Shown: positions 52,571 to 61,178 of the stretch, piece by piece
Position numbering within the stretch: the first letter of the stretch is position 1
Layout of the letters: the number at the start of each line of letters is the position of its first letter
NCBI GenBank assembly: GCA_048268845.1
Contig: JBLWUQ010000010.1
Coordinates: 1 to 64,000, forward strand
Origin: Muriiphilus sp048268845
GTDB taxonomy: Bacteria; Pseudomonadota; Alphaproteobacteria; Rhodobacterales; Rhodobacteraceae
Length of the DNA stretch: 64,000 nt
Direction of reading: 5' to 3'
Position numbers and translations under genes: made by a program
Notes under the pieces: generated by a model
What the model was told of the DNA's origin: nothing
Databases searched by the model: none
The model's input: only the letters and a program-made list of their open reading frames with translations

Positions 52571-52644
52571 GCGGGCGTTGTGTAATGGTAAGACCCTTGC
52601 CTTCCAAGCAAGAGATGCGGGTTCGATTCCCGCCGCCCGCTCCA
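52571..52644 (+). tRNA. tRNA-Gly (anticodon UCC)
   Basis: GCGGGCG at the 5' end pairs with CGCCCGC; the D arm contains TGTAATGGTAAGA, the anticodon loop CTTCCAA is enclosed by CTTGC/GCAAG and gives anticodon TCC, the T arm is CGGGTTCGATTCCCG, and the acceptor ends in TCCA with encoded CCA. Confidence 0.97.
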
Positions 52645-52669
52645 GATTTTCCGATGCAGCAGCAGCCCG

Positions 52670-53482
52670 TCAGGCCGGATGGCCGTTTGCGCCCAGAAAG
52701 CGCGGCGCGCTGTCGGGCGTGAGGCACACCGCGGTGATGCGGCCGGTCACGTATGATCCGGTGTCGATGTTGATGCGCGCCGGCGTCATCAGTGGTTCGT
52801 CGACGATGACATGGCCGTGGACGACCGTCGGCAGGCCGGTGGTTCCGTCGACCAGCGAGGGATCGCCCCAAACCAGTTGATCCGGGTCCTGCTCATCCAT
52901 CGGGCGCGCCGGGTCGATCCCGGCATGGCACAGGATGTAGCGGTCGAGCGTCAGGGCCAGCGGCAGATCGCGCAGAAAGGCGCGGTGGGCCTCGGGGATG
53001 GCGCTTTCAAACATCGCCGCCAGCCGGTGCGCCGGCATGTCGAAACCGCGGTCGTCGGATTCGGGCCGTAGCCCGTAGGAGCGCAGCGTGGCGTCGCCGC
53101 CGAACCGCAGCCATTCGCGGTGTCCGTCCGGGTCTTCGAGGAAATCCGCCATCTTGTCTTCGTGGTTGCCGCGCAGGACGATGCGGCGAAACCCGTCCGG
53201 CGCCGGCCCGAGCAGATCGCCGATCAGCCCGGCCGAATCCGGGCCGCGATCGACCACGTCGCCCAGCGACACGATCAGCTTCGGCCCGTCATACCCCGCC
53301 GCCGCCGCATCGGCGGCGATTGTGGCCTCGAGCGTCCGGTAGAGCTTCCGACAGCCATGCAGGTCGCCAACCGCGTAGACCGCCACCGGCATCTGCGGCA
53401 GCGACAGGATGCGGTGCGCCACGCTGGCTTCACGTCTGACCGGCGCCGCCCGCCGCCTGAACAACCGCGTCAGCCCCCGCAT
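52670..53482 (-). CDS. Metallophosphoesterase (serine/threonine-phosphatase-like)
   Basis: A 270-residue protein whose ATG 53482 overlaps the upstream gene's stop (TGATG). The PPP-family motifs are in order: AVGDLHGC, SLGDVVDRGPDSAG, LRGNHEDKMADFL, and HAGIDPARP with VVHGHVIVDEP. Relatives are Ser/Thr phosphatases and bis(5'-nucleosyl)-tetraphosphatases (ApaH-like); the choice is uncertain. An Arg-rich N-terminus of about 30 residues precedes the domain. It is translationally coupled to an O-antigen ligase-type gene, so it may act in surface polymer control. Confidence 0.88.
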   Translation of the reverse strand: MRGLTRLFRRRAAPVRREASVAHRILSLPQMPVAVYAVGDLHGCRKLYRTLEATIAADAAAAGYDGPKLIVSLGDVVDRGPDSAGLIGDLLGPAPDGFRRIVLRGNHEDKMADFLEDPDGHREWLRFGGDATLRSYGLRPESDDRGFDMPAHRLAAMFESAIPEAHRAFLRDLPLALTLDRYILCHAGIDPARPMDEQDPDQLVWGDPSLVDGTTGLPTVVHGHVIVDEPLMTPARINIDTGSYVTGRITAVCLTPDSAPRFLGANGHPA

Positions 53483-54963
53483 CACGCCGCCCCGCCACGA
53501 CGCCGCAAGGGGCCGAGCCCCATGGCGAGGATCACGACGAACAGCATCAGGTTCGCCTGAATCTCGAGGCTGAAATCGACCATGGAATGAAGCGCCTGCA
53601 ACACGATCACGCCCAGCGCCGCCGCCGCGACCGCATGGTCGGTGCGCCGCCGCCGGATGATCGTCACCAGTTTCCACGCCGCGATGGCGACCGCGAGCAT
53701 CGGCAGGGTGCCGACGAGCAGCCCGACCTCGGCCCACAGGGTCAGATAGGTGTTGTGCGCGAAGCGCCAGACATAGCCGGCGCCGACCGGCGGCTGATGC
53801 ACAAGCGCGAACGCCGGCTGGAAGCTGTCGAGCCCGGTTCCCGCCAGCGGCCGCTCGGCGATCATGCCGAGCACCTGCGCATAAAGATCGGTCCGGTTGA
53901 CCGAGTCGGTCGCCGTGAACATCCCGCGCTCGAGCAATCCGCGCCCGAACAGGCCGAAGGCGCCGACAATGGCAAGCAGCCCGACCACGCCAAGCCGGAT
54001 CGCTGCGGCACGCCGGTTGTGGCCGCGCTTCATAACCATCACGACATGGACGACAAGCGCGCCGGTGATGCCCGACACAGCACCCATCCGCGACTGCGTG
54101 GCCAGAAGCGCGATTCCGACGATCCCCGCGATGATCCACAGCGCGAAGGTCTCGAGGTTGCGCTCGCTGAACAGGGAGCGCCCGCCCGGCATCCTGATAT
54201 GCGGCGCATCGGCGCGGCTCAGGATCATCGCGACGCCAAGACACAGGCCCATGGCGAGGAAGTTCGCAAAGGCATTGCGGTTGACGAATGTGCCGGTGGC
54301 GACGCCGGAATAGGCGCTTTTCTCGCCCCAGAAGGCGATATCGTCCAGAAAGACCAGCGCGATCAGCGCCCAGACCGCGTGCAGCGCGATGCCCGCAAAC
54401 AGCCCCCAGGCCATGGCATTGACGCGGCGCGCGCGGGTCGAAACCTCATGCGCCAGGACGAACAGGGCGAAAACGCCGAACAGGCGGACCACGGCCATCA
54501 GGGTGGCACCAGGGGCAAGCGTGCCAAAGCGCGTCGACAGCCCGCCCGGCAAATCGCCAAGGGCAAGCGGCCCGCCGATAAGGTATTGCGCCAAACCGAA
54601 CAGCGGCATCGCCAGCGCCGGCAGCAGCACCGCCTTGAGTTTCAGGCTGTTGATCGGCCGCTCAGGATCGACCCGCGCCATCCGCAGCATGTAGCCCGCC
54701 AGCATCAGGCCCAGCAGCATCGCCCAGATCATCCAGAAAACCGGCCGTGCCGAGGCGATCGGGATCGCCGCCAGCACCGCCACCGCGACCAGCGCCGCGC
54801 CGTAGCGGTCATTGATCCTACGGGCCCGCCGGCTTGGCGCATGCCCGGTTTGCCCGGCGCCGAGGCGGATTTCCTCGAAACCGAAATCGTCTTCGGACTG
54901 CGCAGCCGGGCCGGACGGTTCAGCGCGGGGCGTCGCGGAAAACGGCCTGCCGAAATCCATCAT
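53482..54963 (-). CDS. O-antigen ligase family membrane protein
   Basis: A 493-residue polytopic protein. A polar N-terminus of about 55 residues precedes about 11 helices. The family region is VFLDDIAFWGEKSAYSGVATGTFVNRNAFANFLAMGLCLG, where GTFVNRNAFANFL is typical of Wzy_C/O-antigen ligase proteins, followed by ALLATQSRMGAV and the large loop AERPLAGTGLDSFQ with FAHNTYLTLWAEVG. It joins or polymerises surface glycans. Second such gene in the window; separated from the 48-kb one by the tRNA. Confidence 0.85.
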   Translation of the reverse strand: MMDFGRPFSATPRAEPSGPAAQSEDDFGFEEIRLGAGQTGHAPSRRARRINDRYGAALVAVAVLAAIPIASARPVFWMIWAMLLGLMLAGYMLRMARVDPERPINSLKLKAVLLPALAMPLFGLAQYLIGGPLALGDLPGGLSTRFGTLAPGATLMAVVRLFGVFALFVLAHEVSTRARRVNAMAWGLFAGIALHAVWALIALVFLDDIAFWGEKSAYSGVATGTFVNRNAFANFLAMGLCLGVAMILSRADAPHIRMPGGRSLFSERNLETFALWIIAGIVGIALLATQSRMGAVSGITGALVVHVVMVMKRGHNRRAAAIRLGVVGLLAIVGAFGLFGRGLLERGMFTATDSVNRTDLYAQVLGMIAERPLAGTGLDSFQPAFALVHQPPVGAGYVWRFAHNTYLTLWAEVGLLVGTLPMLAVAIAAWKLVTIIRRRRTDHAVAAAALGVIVLQALHSMVDFSLEIQANLMLFVVILAMGLGPLRRRGGAA

Positions 54964-55655
54964 GAGCCTGCCGCCGGTTGCAGCACGGCGCGCACCCGCG
55001 CGAGGAAGGCCCGCTGAATCTCGGGCGGTTGCTGCTCGACCAGCGCCGTCATCCAGTCCTGCGCCGCCTCGTTGGTGACATAGAGGCTGGCCAGCGCGGG
55101 TGTCAGGCTCGGCTCGGTCGCAAGAACCACGACATCGGCCTCAATCAGGGGTAGAACACGGTTTGCGAAGCCCGCGTTGTCCGAATGGGTATCCAGCAGC
55201 GCCAGACCGAACCGCACGCGGCGGTAGGCAAGCCAGCCCAGGTTCGCGCCGGTCGCGGCGGACAGGCGCAACCGGTCCAGCGCGGCCCAGGTGTCGCCGC
55301 GCTCCTCCGCCGACATGGCACGCGCCAGATGCGCCGCGGAGCGGGTCGGCGACGCATCGAGAATCGCGCCCGCGCGCAGGAAACAGGCGTTCGCCAGCGC
55401 CGCGCGCTGCTCGTCGTCGGCAAGGCGATACATGACCGACTGAAATGCCCGGATGCAGGCCGCCATCTGCTCGTCCTCGGTCCGGATCGAGCGGGCCGGA
55501 GCCCAGACCATGCCCTCGCGCGGGACTCCGGCCACCAGATCCGACGGCGGAACGCTCCATTGCAGGAAGGCGCGATATTCGCTCAGGGCGAACAGCGCGG
55601 CGATTGCGGACAATGCCAGACCGAAAACCGCTGCCCCAATCCGCGCCGCAACCAT
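54960..55655 (-). CDS. Hypothetical membrane-anchored protein of the ligase operon
   Basis: A 231-residue protein with one N-terminal helix (MVAARIGAAVFGLALSAIAALFALSEYRA) followed by a periplasmic helical domain, including EDEQMAACIRAFQSVMYRLAD and LARAMSAEERGDTWAALDRLRLSAATG, which look like helical-hairpin repeats. I do not recognise the family. The stop overlaps the O-antigen ligase start by four bases (ATGA), so it is part of the same operon and may assist the ligase. Confidence 0.7.
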   Translation of the reverse strand: MVAARIGAAVFGLALSAIAALFALSEYRAFLQWSVPPSDLVAGVPREGMVWAPARSIRTEDEQMAACIRAFQSVMYRLADDEQRAALANACFLRAGAILDASPTRSAAHLARAMSAEERGDTWAALDRLRLSAATGANLGWLAYRRVRFGLALLDTHSDNAGFANRVLPLIEADVVVLATEPSLTPALASLYVTNEAAQDWMTALVEQQPPEIQRAFLARVRAVLQPAAGS

Positions 55656-55933
55656 ACCTGCTCCCCACCCGACCTGTGCCGTTCCTGCATCAATCGACCG
55701 GCGCTCTGCCGGGATTGAGCCGCCTGATGCATGATCGCCGCGCGCCTGTCTATCCGCCCGGCACCTGTTTCAGGCAACAGACCGCATGGAAACGCCGCGA
55801 AAACTCTCGTTGCGGCGGTTTTCGCCCAGGTCCGGGTGTATCGCAACCCATTTTGCACGTCATGGTTGCGTAGCTGTCATCGCTGTGGAATATATGCGCA
55901 TGAAAATCAGTTGGCGTCAGGAGTTGTTTGATA

Positions 55934-56275
55934 ATGCGCAAGATTCTATTGGCCTCCGCAGTTGCGACCGCCGGTCTGGTCGGAACCGCCCCGGCACAGA
56001 CCGTCACGATCCCCGATCTGGCGGCGATCCAGCAACAGTGTCGCGCCGACGCCGCATCCTGCGCGGCGCTTCTTCAAGCCGCCATCGCGCAGGCCAGCGC
56101 CGATCCGTCCATTCCCGCGGCGGTTCTGCAGCAGTTCCTGAACGACGCCGCCGGGGTGATCAACCAGATGGCAGCTGAAGGCCGGATCGCCGCGACCGAG
56201 CGGCAAGCCCTGGTCAACAGCGTTGCCGTGGTCGCGCGGGACAACAATCTGAACGTGGACGCGAGCCCGATCTGA
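55934..56275 (+). CDS. Secreted hypothetical protein with signal peptide
   Basis: A 113-residue protein (ATG 55934, MRKILLASAVATAGLVGTAPAQTV). A Sec signal peptide with a likely cleavage after PAQ is followed by a helix-rich domain: LAAIQQQCRADAASCAALLQAAIAQASAD, PAAVLQQFLNDAAGVINQM, EGRIAATERQALVNSVA. The two Cys could form a disulfide in the periplasm. Family not recognised. Monocistronic, with a terminator behind it that also serves the convergent ectoine operon. Confidence 0.75.
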   Translation: MRKILLASAVATAGLVGTAPAQTVTIPDLAAIQQQCRADAASCAALLQAAIAQASADPSIPAAVLQQFLNDAAGVINQMAAEGRIAATERQALVNSVAVVARDNNLNVDASPI

Positions 56276-56293
56276 TCTGACCGGTCTTCCACG

Positions 56294-56332
56294 AAAAAAC
56301 GGCCCGGACCTTGCGTCCGGGCCGTTTTCGTT
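56294..56332. terminator. Bidirectional terminator between secreted protein gene and ask
   Basis: AAAACGGCCCGGAC - CTTGC - GTCCGGGCCGTTTT is a perfect 14-bp stem with A and T runs at its ends, so it can stop transcription from both sides (stops at 56275 and 56352). Confidence 0.92.
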
Positions 56333-56351
56333 GTGACCGCAGGCCTGCCCC

Positions 56352-57779
56352 TCAGGCCGCCTTTTTCGCCGGCATCGCCGCGCCCGGCAGCACGAGTTCA
56401 TCATGCAGCGCGCGGATGCCGGCATCTTTCGCATCGCGCTCGACGAAGAACTGCGTGTCCACGCCGCGCATGCCGTGCATCGCCGCGACGACATCGACGC
56501 CGGAACGCTCCAGCGCCTCGAGCCCGCGCCGGAGCGTGGCGAGCCGCGACATGTCGCGCCCGACCGCCGAGACCAGCGCCAGCTTGCGCAGGGTGACGAT
56601 GGCCGAGGGGAAACGCTCCTTCAGATCGCGCTCGACCCGGCGCGCGGCCTTCAGCGAGGTTTCGACGTAGTGCACGATGGTATTGGCGTTCGAGGTCTTT
56701 GACACGATCCGCACCTTGTGGCGGGTCAGCACCTCCAGAACGGCGGTGTCATAGCCCTTGACGCCCACCATGTCCTGCTCGAACAGCTCGATCGCGGTGA
56801 CGTCGAGGCCGGTCACGATCTCGACCCCCGGCGCATCCGCCGGCCGGTCGTCGATCAGCGTGCCGGGGTCGTCCGGCTCGAAGGCGTTGGTCACGCGCAA
56901 GGGGATCTCGGCCCGGCGCAGCGTCTTGGCGGCCTTGGGGTGGATCGCCTCCATCCCGAGATTGGCCAGCTGGTCGGCCACGTCGTAATTGGTGCGGCCA
57001 AGCTTCACCACCTCGCCCACCAGTTTCGGGTCGGCCGAAGACAGGTGAAACTCCTTGTGGATGATCGCCTCGCGCGCGCCGGTCAGTGCGGCAATGCGCG
57101 AGAAGGTCACTTCGGAATAGCCCCGGTCGAACTCGTCCATCAGCCCCTCGCGGCACTGGGCATAGCCCGTCACGATCGGCATCTCGGTCTCGAGGTCGAC
57201 ATCGGCCAGCCCGGTCCTGATCCGGTCCTCGAGGCTGATATCGGCCTCGTCGCGCCAGCCCGAGAGGTCGACGAAACGGGCGTTCACCCCGACGCGCTGC
57301 AGCATCAGCGAGGCGACAAAGGCGGAATGTGCCTCGCCCAGCCCGGCCAGAAGCTCGCGCACGACCTGCAATTGTTCGGTCAGGCGGAAATGGCCGTAGG
57401 AATTCAGCCGCTGAAGGTCGAACAGGCAGGACCGCGCGCCCTCGATCCGGTCGCGCACGAAATCGCCCGCCGCGGCCATGTCGCCGGGATGATCCAGAAC
57501 CGCACGGTGCGCCTCGTCCATCGCCGTGGCGACCCTGCTCAGGGCATCGAGCCAGCCGTGATCGTCCTCGTCATTGGCGAAGGAGGCATAGACCCCCGGC
57601 GCGCCCGATTTCTTGTGCTCGAGAAGCAGGTCGGTGATGCCACCGAAGGCCGAGACCACGAAGACCCGCTGATAGCGCACTCCGTTTCGCTCGACCGCCA
57701 GAAGCGTGTCGCGCAGTTCTCGCAAGCGGCGCATGGATGAGCCGCCGACTTTCTCGACGGTATGGGCATTATGTGTCAA
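56352..57779 (-). CDS. ask: Aspartate kinase of the ectoine cluster
   Basis: A 475-residue kinase starting at TTG 57779 (THTVEKVGGSSM). VEKVGGSSM is the Ask nucleotide-binding start (K-V/F-G-G-S/T-S), FVVSAFGG and REAIIHKEFHLSSADPKLVG are substrate motifs. The C-terminus holds two ACT-like segments (VRIVSKTSNANTIVHYVE, LALVSAVGRDMSRLATLRRGLEAL). It resembles the Ask_Ect type, which feeds aspartate semialdehyde to ectoine synthesis and is linked to the ect genes. Last gene of ectA-B-C-ask. Confidence 0.93.
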   Translation of the reverse strand: MTHNAHTVEKVGGSSMRRLRELRDTLLAVERNGVRYQRVFVVSAFGGITDLLLEHKKSGAPGVYASFANDEDDHGWLDALSRVATAMDEAHRAVLDHPGDMAAAGDFVRDRIEGARSCLFDLQRLNSYGHFRLTEQLQVVRELLAGLGEAHSAFVASLMLQRVGVNARFVDLSGWRDEADISLEDRIRTGLADVDLETEMPIVTGYAQCREGLMDEFDRGYSEVTFSRIAALTGAREAIIHKEFHLSSADPKLVGEVVKLGRTNYDVADQLANLGMEAIHPKAAKTLRRAEIPLRVTNAFEPDDPGTLIDDRPADAPGVEIVTGLDVTAIELFEQDMVGVKGYDTAVLEVLTRHKVRIVSKTSNANTIVHYVETSLKAARRVERDLKERFPSAIVTLRKLALVSAVGRDMSRLATLRRGLEALERSGVDVVAAMHGMRGVDTQFFVERDAKDAGIRALHDELVLPGAAMPAKKAA

Positions 57780-57812
57780 ATGATCCGCCCGGGTGTTGGC
57801 CCGGACCCTCTG

Positions 57813-58205
57813 TTAAGCGTATTCGTCGGCCGGCGCGTAGGAGCCGTCTTCGCGGTGCACCTCGGTGCCCGTCACCGGCGGGTTGAAGACGCAGGCCATG
57901 ACCAGCTCTTCCTCGGCGCGCAGCGTGTGGCGGTCATGCTTGTTCAGGGCATACATGACGCCCGGTCTGATCGCATGCGTCTCGCCGGTGGCGTGGTCGG
58001 TGATCGAGCCCTTGCCCGCCATGCAGAACACGCTTTCAAAGTGGTTCTTGTATTCGAACACATGCTCCGACCCCGCAAAGAGATTGGTGATGTGGAACGA
58101 AAACCCCATGCCGTCGTCCGCCAGCAGCATCCGGACCGAGGTCCATTGCGCATCCGACACGGCCTTGTCGGTGTTCTTGAGTTCGTTGAGATCTCTGACA
58201 ATCAT
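57813..58205 (-). CDS. ectC: L-ectoine synthase
   Basis: A 130-residue cupin (ATG 58205, MIVRDLNELKNT, with GGAG at seven bases). Family motifs: SVRMLLADDGMGFSFHITNLFAGSEH, EYKNHFESVFCMAGKG, IRPGVMYALNKHDRHTLRAEEEL. It cyclises N-gamma-acetyl-diaminobutyrate to ectoine, the compatible solute. Lies four bases from ectB. Confidence 0.97.
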   Translation of the reverse strand: MIVRDLNELKNTDKAVSDAQWTSVRMLLADDGMGFSFHITNLFAGSEHVFEYKNHFESVFCMAGKGSITDHATGETHAIRPGVMYALNKHDRHTLRAEEELVMACVFNPPVTGTEVHREDGSYAPADEYA

Positions 58206-58209
58206 CGTG

Positions 58210-59499
58210 TTACTCCGCTGCAATCTTGTGTTCGGTGGTCACGTCGCGCGCCGCGTCCAGCAGGATGTTCAGCCCTTTCACAAGCGTCTCCTCCGGCGTC
58301 GTCAGGGGCGCGAGGATCTTCACGACCTGATCCCGGTTGCCCGAGGTCTCGACGATCAGGCCCTTCTCGAAGGCCAGCGCGCAGATCTGCCCGGCCAGCT
58401 CGCCCGAGCCGACATCGACACCCTGCATCATGCCCCGTCCCTTGAGGAACGCGCCCGGCACCAGACCCGCGATTTCCTCGAGCGCGCGGCTGAGCAATTC
58501 GGCCTTGCGCGCGATGGTCTTCTGGAAGGCGTCATCGGCCCAGAACTTCTCGATTGCGACGCGCGCGGTCACGAAGGCATGGGTGTTGCCACGGAACGTG
58601 CCGTTATGCTCGGCCGGGCCGAAGATGTCGTGCTCCGGCCGCACCAGCATCAGCGCCATCGGCAGGCCGAAGCCCGAGATCGACTTGGCCATCGTCACGA
58701 TGTCGGGGGTGACGCCCATCTCCTCGAAGGAAAAGAACGTGCCCGACCGGCCGATCCCGGCCTGAATGTCGTCGATGATCAGAAGTGCGCCGTGCTTTTT
58801 GGCGATCTCGGCCATGCGGCGCACCCATTCGGGCCGCGCGGCGTTCAGACCGCCTTCGCCCTGCACGGTCTCGAACAGGATCGCGGCGGGCGCGTCGATG
58901 CCGCCCGAGGGGTCCGACAGCATCCTGTCGAGATACTCGGCGGTGTCGTTGCCCTCGCCGAAATAGCCGTCAAACGGCATCCGGGTGACACCGGAAAGCT
59001 CGGTCGAGGCGCCGCCCCGGTGATAGGCATTGCCCGTCGCCGCCACCGCGCCAAGGGTGACGCCGTGAAAGCCGTTGGTGAAGGCGATGATGTTGGATCG
59101 CCCCGTCACCTTGCGCGCGATCTTCATCGCCGCCTCGACCGCGTTGGCGCCGGTCGGGCCGGTGAACATGACGCGGTGGTCCATGCCGCGCGGGGCAAGG
59201 ATGTGACGCTCGAAAGCCTCGAGGAAGCCGCGCTTGGCGTCGGTATGCAGGTCGAGCCCCATCGCGACACCGTCGTTCGTCAGGTGCTCGATCAGCGCCG
59301 CTTTCATGTCGGGGTCGTTGTGGCCGTAGTTGAGCGACGAGCACCCGGCGAGGAAATCGACATAGGTCCGCCCGGCGCGGTCGGTCAGTTCAGACCCTGT
59401 CGCATGGACGAATTCGGTGTCGAAACCCCGGCAATAGCTGCGGGCCGCGCTTTCGCGGCGGGTGAATACGGATGTGTCGGCTGACATGTCAGCAGTCAT
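58210..59499 (-). CDS. ectB: Diaminobutyrate--2-oxoglutarate transaminase
   Basis: A 429-residue class III PLP enzyme (ATG 59499, AAGGA at about seven bases). MFTGPTGANAVEAAMKIAR, DDIQAGIGRSGTFFSFEEMG and the Lys in VTMAKSISGFGLPMAL are present. It converts aspartate semialdehyde to L-2,4-diaminobutyrate, the first ectoine-specific step. Related to ArgD in the same window, but with EctB-type SSLNYGHND and CRGFDTEF motifs. Confidence 0.97.
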   Translation of the reverse strand: MTADMSADTSVFTRRESAARSYCRGFDTEFVHATGSELTDRAGRTYVDFLAGCSSLNYGHNDPDMKAALIEHLTNDGVAMGLDLHTDAKRGFLEAFERHILAPRGMDHRVMFTGPTGANAVEAAMKIARKVTGRSNIIAFTNGFHGVTLGAVAATGNAYHRGGASTELSGVTRMPFDGYFGEGNDTAEYLDRMLSDPSGGIDAPAAILFETVQGEGGLNAARPEWVRRMAEIAKKHGALLIIDDIQAGIGRSGTFFSFEEMGVTPDIVTMAKSISGFGLPMALMLVRPEHDIFGPAEHNGTFRGNTHAFVTARVAIEKFWADDAFQKTIARKAELLSRALEEIAGLVPGAFLKGRGMMQGVDVGSGELAGQICALAFEKGLIVETSGNRDQVVKILAPLTTPEETLVKGLNILLDAARDVTTEHKIAAE

Positions 59500-59533
59500 G
59501 GCGTGTCCTTCGGTTTGGTGGATTTGGGGCGGA

Positions 59534-60079
59534 TCAGGCCGCGCGCGCCAGAGGCTCTGGCAGCGTGATCGTCACCATGTGCTCGGTGTCGTGACGCCCG
59601 TCGAAATGTTCATCCCGCCGGTAGTGCGGATCATCGCTGAGTTCGCCGCCCATCGTGCGGGCGAGGCTGCGAAACAGGCCCCAGCTGGCGGCGTTGTCCT
59701 TGGTGATCGTGGTCTGGAGCGTGTCGACGCCATCGCAGGCATCCCGCTCGAGCAGTTCCTCGAGCATCATGCGCCCAAGACCAAGCCCGCGCGCACTGGC
59801 GCTGACCGCGACCTGCCAGACAAAGACGGTGTCCTCGCCCGGCACGATATGCCCCGAGATCCAGCCGACGATATCACCGTCAAGCTCGGCCACGACGCAG
59901 GTATCGGCGAAGTGATCCGCCTGGATCAGGTTGCAATACATCGAATTCTCGTCGAGCGGCTTGCAGGCGCGCACCAACTCCCAGATTGCGGCCCCGTCCC
60001 GCTTTTCAGGCTTGCGCAAACGGGGCATTTGCGTTCGGGGTTTGAGCTTTTGCTTCTGCATCGGTCCACGAGACTCCAT
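59534..60079 (-). CDS. ectA: L-2,4-diaminobutyrate acetyltransferase
   Basis: A GNAT enzyme of 181 residues from ATG 60079, or 175 from ATG 60061. Starts further upstream are excluded by the TATACT promoter element at 60097-60102. GNAT motif A is VAVSASARGLGLGRMMLEELL and the ectoine-type signature SMYCNLIQADHFADTCVVAELDGDIVGWISG is present. It transfers an acetyl group from acetyl-CoA to diaminobutyrate. First gene of the ect operon; divergent from ectR. Confidence 0.95.
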   Translation of the reverse strand: MESRGPMQKQKLKPRTQMPRLRKPEKRDGAAIWELVRACKPLDENSMYCNLIQADHFADTCVVAELDGDIVGWISGHIVPGEDTVFVWQVAVSASARGLGLGRMMLEELLERDACDGVDTLQTTITKDNAASWGLFRSLARTMGGELSDDPHYRRDEHFDGRHDTEHMVTITLPEPLARAA

Positions 60080-60096
60080 GTTGGTTCGCGTCACTA

Positions 60097-60123
60097 AGTA
60101 TAGCAGCCGCAAGTTTGTTTCAA
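60097..60123 (-). promoter_or_regulatory. Promoter of the ectABC-ask operon
   Basis: On the minus strand TTGAAA (60123-60118) and TATACT (60102-60097) are separated by 15 bases, shorter than the sigma-70 optimum, so activation or osmotic induction may be needed. The -10 is followed directly by TAGTG, giving ACTTAGT, a candidate half of the EctR operator. Confidence 0.5.
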
Positions 60124-60290
60124 GTGGCTAAGCAATAAAGTGTTCAATATCGGCATAATAGGCGTATTAGCGATCCACAAGGTTGGAAAATCGAAAGTAA
60201 ATGATTTGGCTTTCTAACATTCGCCCCAACGGCTTTGGGATTGAAAGCATATGACCTCACATGCGACGATCATCGTGGAAAGGGATCGCG

Positions 60291-60761
60291 ATGGACCGGA
60301 TCGACATCAGCCTTATCGCGCTCCGGCGCATCCTGCGGGCGACCGAGCTTTACGGGCGCGAACTGGCGCAGGCCGCCGGGCTGACGCCGGTGCAGTTTCG
60401 CGTGCTTCAGATCGTTGCCGAGACCGGCAGCACGACTCCCACGGCGATTGCGACGCGCATGGGCGTGTCACTGGCCACGATCACCTCGCTGGTCGACAAG
60501 CTGGTCGGCAAGGCAATGGTCACGCGCGAACGCTCCGAGACCGACCGTCGCCAGACCAACGTGGTGCTGACCGCCTCTGGCCGCCAGACCATCGACAATG
60601 CCCCCGACCCCCTGCAACAGCGCTATGTGCGCGAGTTCGGCAAGCTCGAGGACTGGGAGCAGGCGCAGCTGATCTCGTCGCTCGAGCGGGTGGCGGCGAT
60701 GCTTGACGCCGGAGGGCTCGACGCCTCGCCCGTGCTCGACGTCGGCGACATCCGCAAATAG
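60291..60761 (+). CDS. ectR: MarR family regulator EctR
   Basis: A 156-residue winged-helix protein (ATG 60291, MDRIDISLIALRRIL; AAGGGAT upstream). It has the MarR dimer helices and the recognition region TPTAIATRMGVSLATITSLVDKLVGKAMVTRERSETDRRQTNVVLT. Encoded divergently next to ectA across an AT-rich intergenic region, exactly as EctR in ectoine producers, where it represses ectA. The DNA-binding wing (DRRQTNVVLTASG) is intact. Confidence 0.9.
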   Translation: MDRIDISLIALRRILRATELYGRELAQAAGLTPVQFRVLQIVAETGSTTPTAIATRMGVSLATITSLVDKLVGKAMVTRERSETDRRQTNVVLTASGRQTIDNAPDPLQQRYVREFGKLEDWEQAQLISSLERVAAMLDAGGLDASPVLDVGDIRK

Positions 60762-60785
60762 CGGCTGCGCCATGGCCGCCGTCGA

Positions 60786-61178
60786 TCATCCCGCCTGTAT
60801 CAGCGCCCGAAACACGTCCTCACGCCGCAGCATCCCGGCCAGCCGGTCGCCGTCGAGCACCGGAAGGCTTCGATAGGGATGCTCCAGAAACGCCTCCGCC
60901 GCCGTGACCAGATCGGTGCCAAGGCGCAGCGTGACCGGATCGGTGCTCATGAAATCGCCGACACTGCCCTTCCACTCCTGATAATAGCTCGCTTGCAGGG
61001 CCGGGCGGAAACAATCCTTCTGGGTCAGGATGCCCAGCAAGCTGCCGCCATCGTCGGTGACGGGCGCGGCGGCGGTGTCGGTCTGGGCCAATTGCGCCGC
61101 GGCGCGCCGGATCGGCGTGTCGGGCCGCAGCGTCAGCGGCTCGGCCTCGACCAGCACATCGATGCGCGCGACGGTCAC
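60786..61178 (-). CDS. CBS-domain protein at the end of the nqr operon
   Basis: A 130-residue protein starting at GTG 61178, which overlaps the nqrM stop as GTGA. It has two CBS motifs: VEAEPLTLRPDTPIRRAAAQL with PVTDDGGSLLGILTQKDCF, and FMSTDPVTLRLGTDLVTAAEAFL with LPVLDGDRLAGMLRREDVF. CBS pairs bind adenosine nucleotides or NAD-like ligands and regulate a partner. Its tight coupling to nqrM suggests regulation of Na+-Nqr or its maturation (inference). Confidence 0.85.
   Translation of the reverse strand: MTVARIDVLVEAEPLTLRPDTPIRRAAAQLAQTDTAAAPVTDDGGSLLGILTQKDCFRPALQASYYQEWKGSVGDFMSTDPVTLRLGTDLVTAAEAFLEHPYRSLPVLDGDRLAGMLRREDVFRALIQAG

Noticed and set aside
53483..54244. Upstream extension of the metallophosphoesterase frame
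   Set aside because: Overlaps the O-antigen ligase gene and is Arg/Ala-rich shadow sequence; the TGATG start gives the family length.
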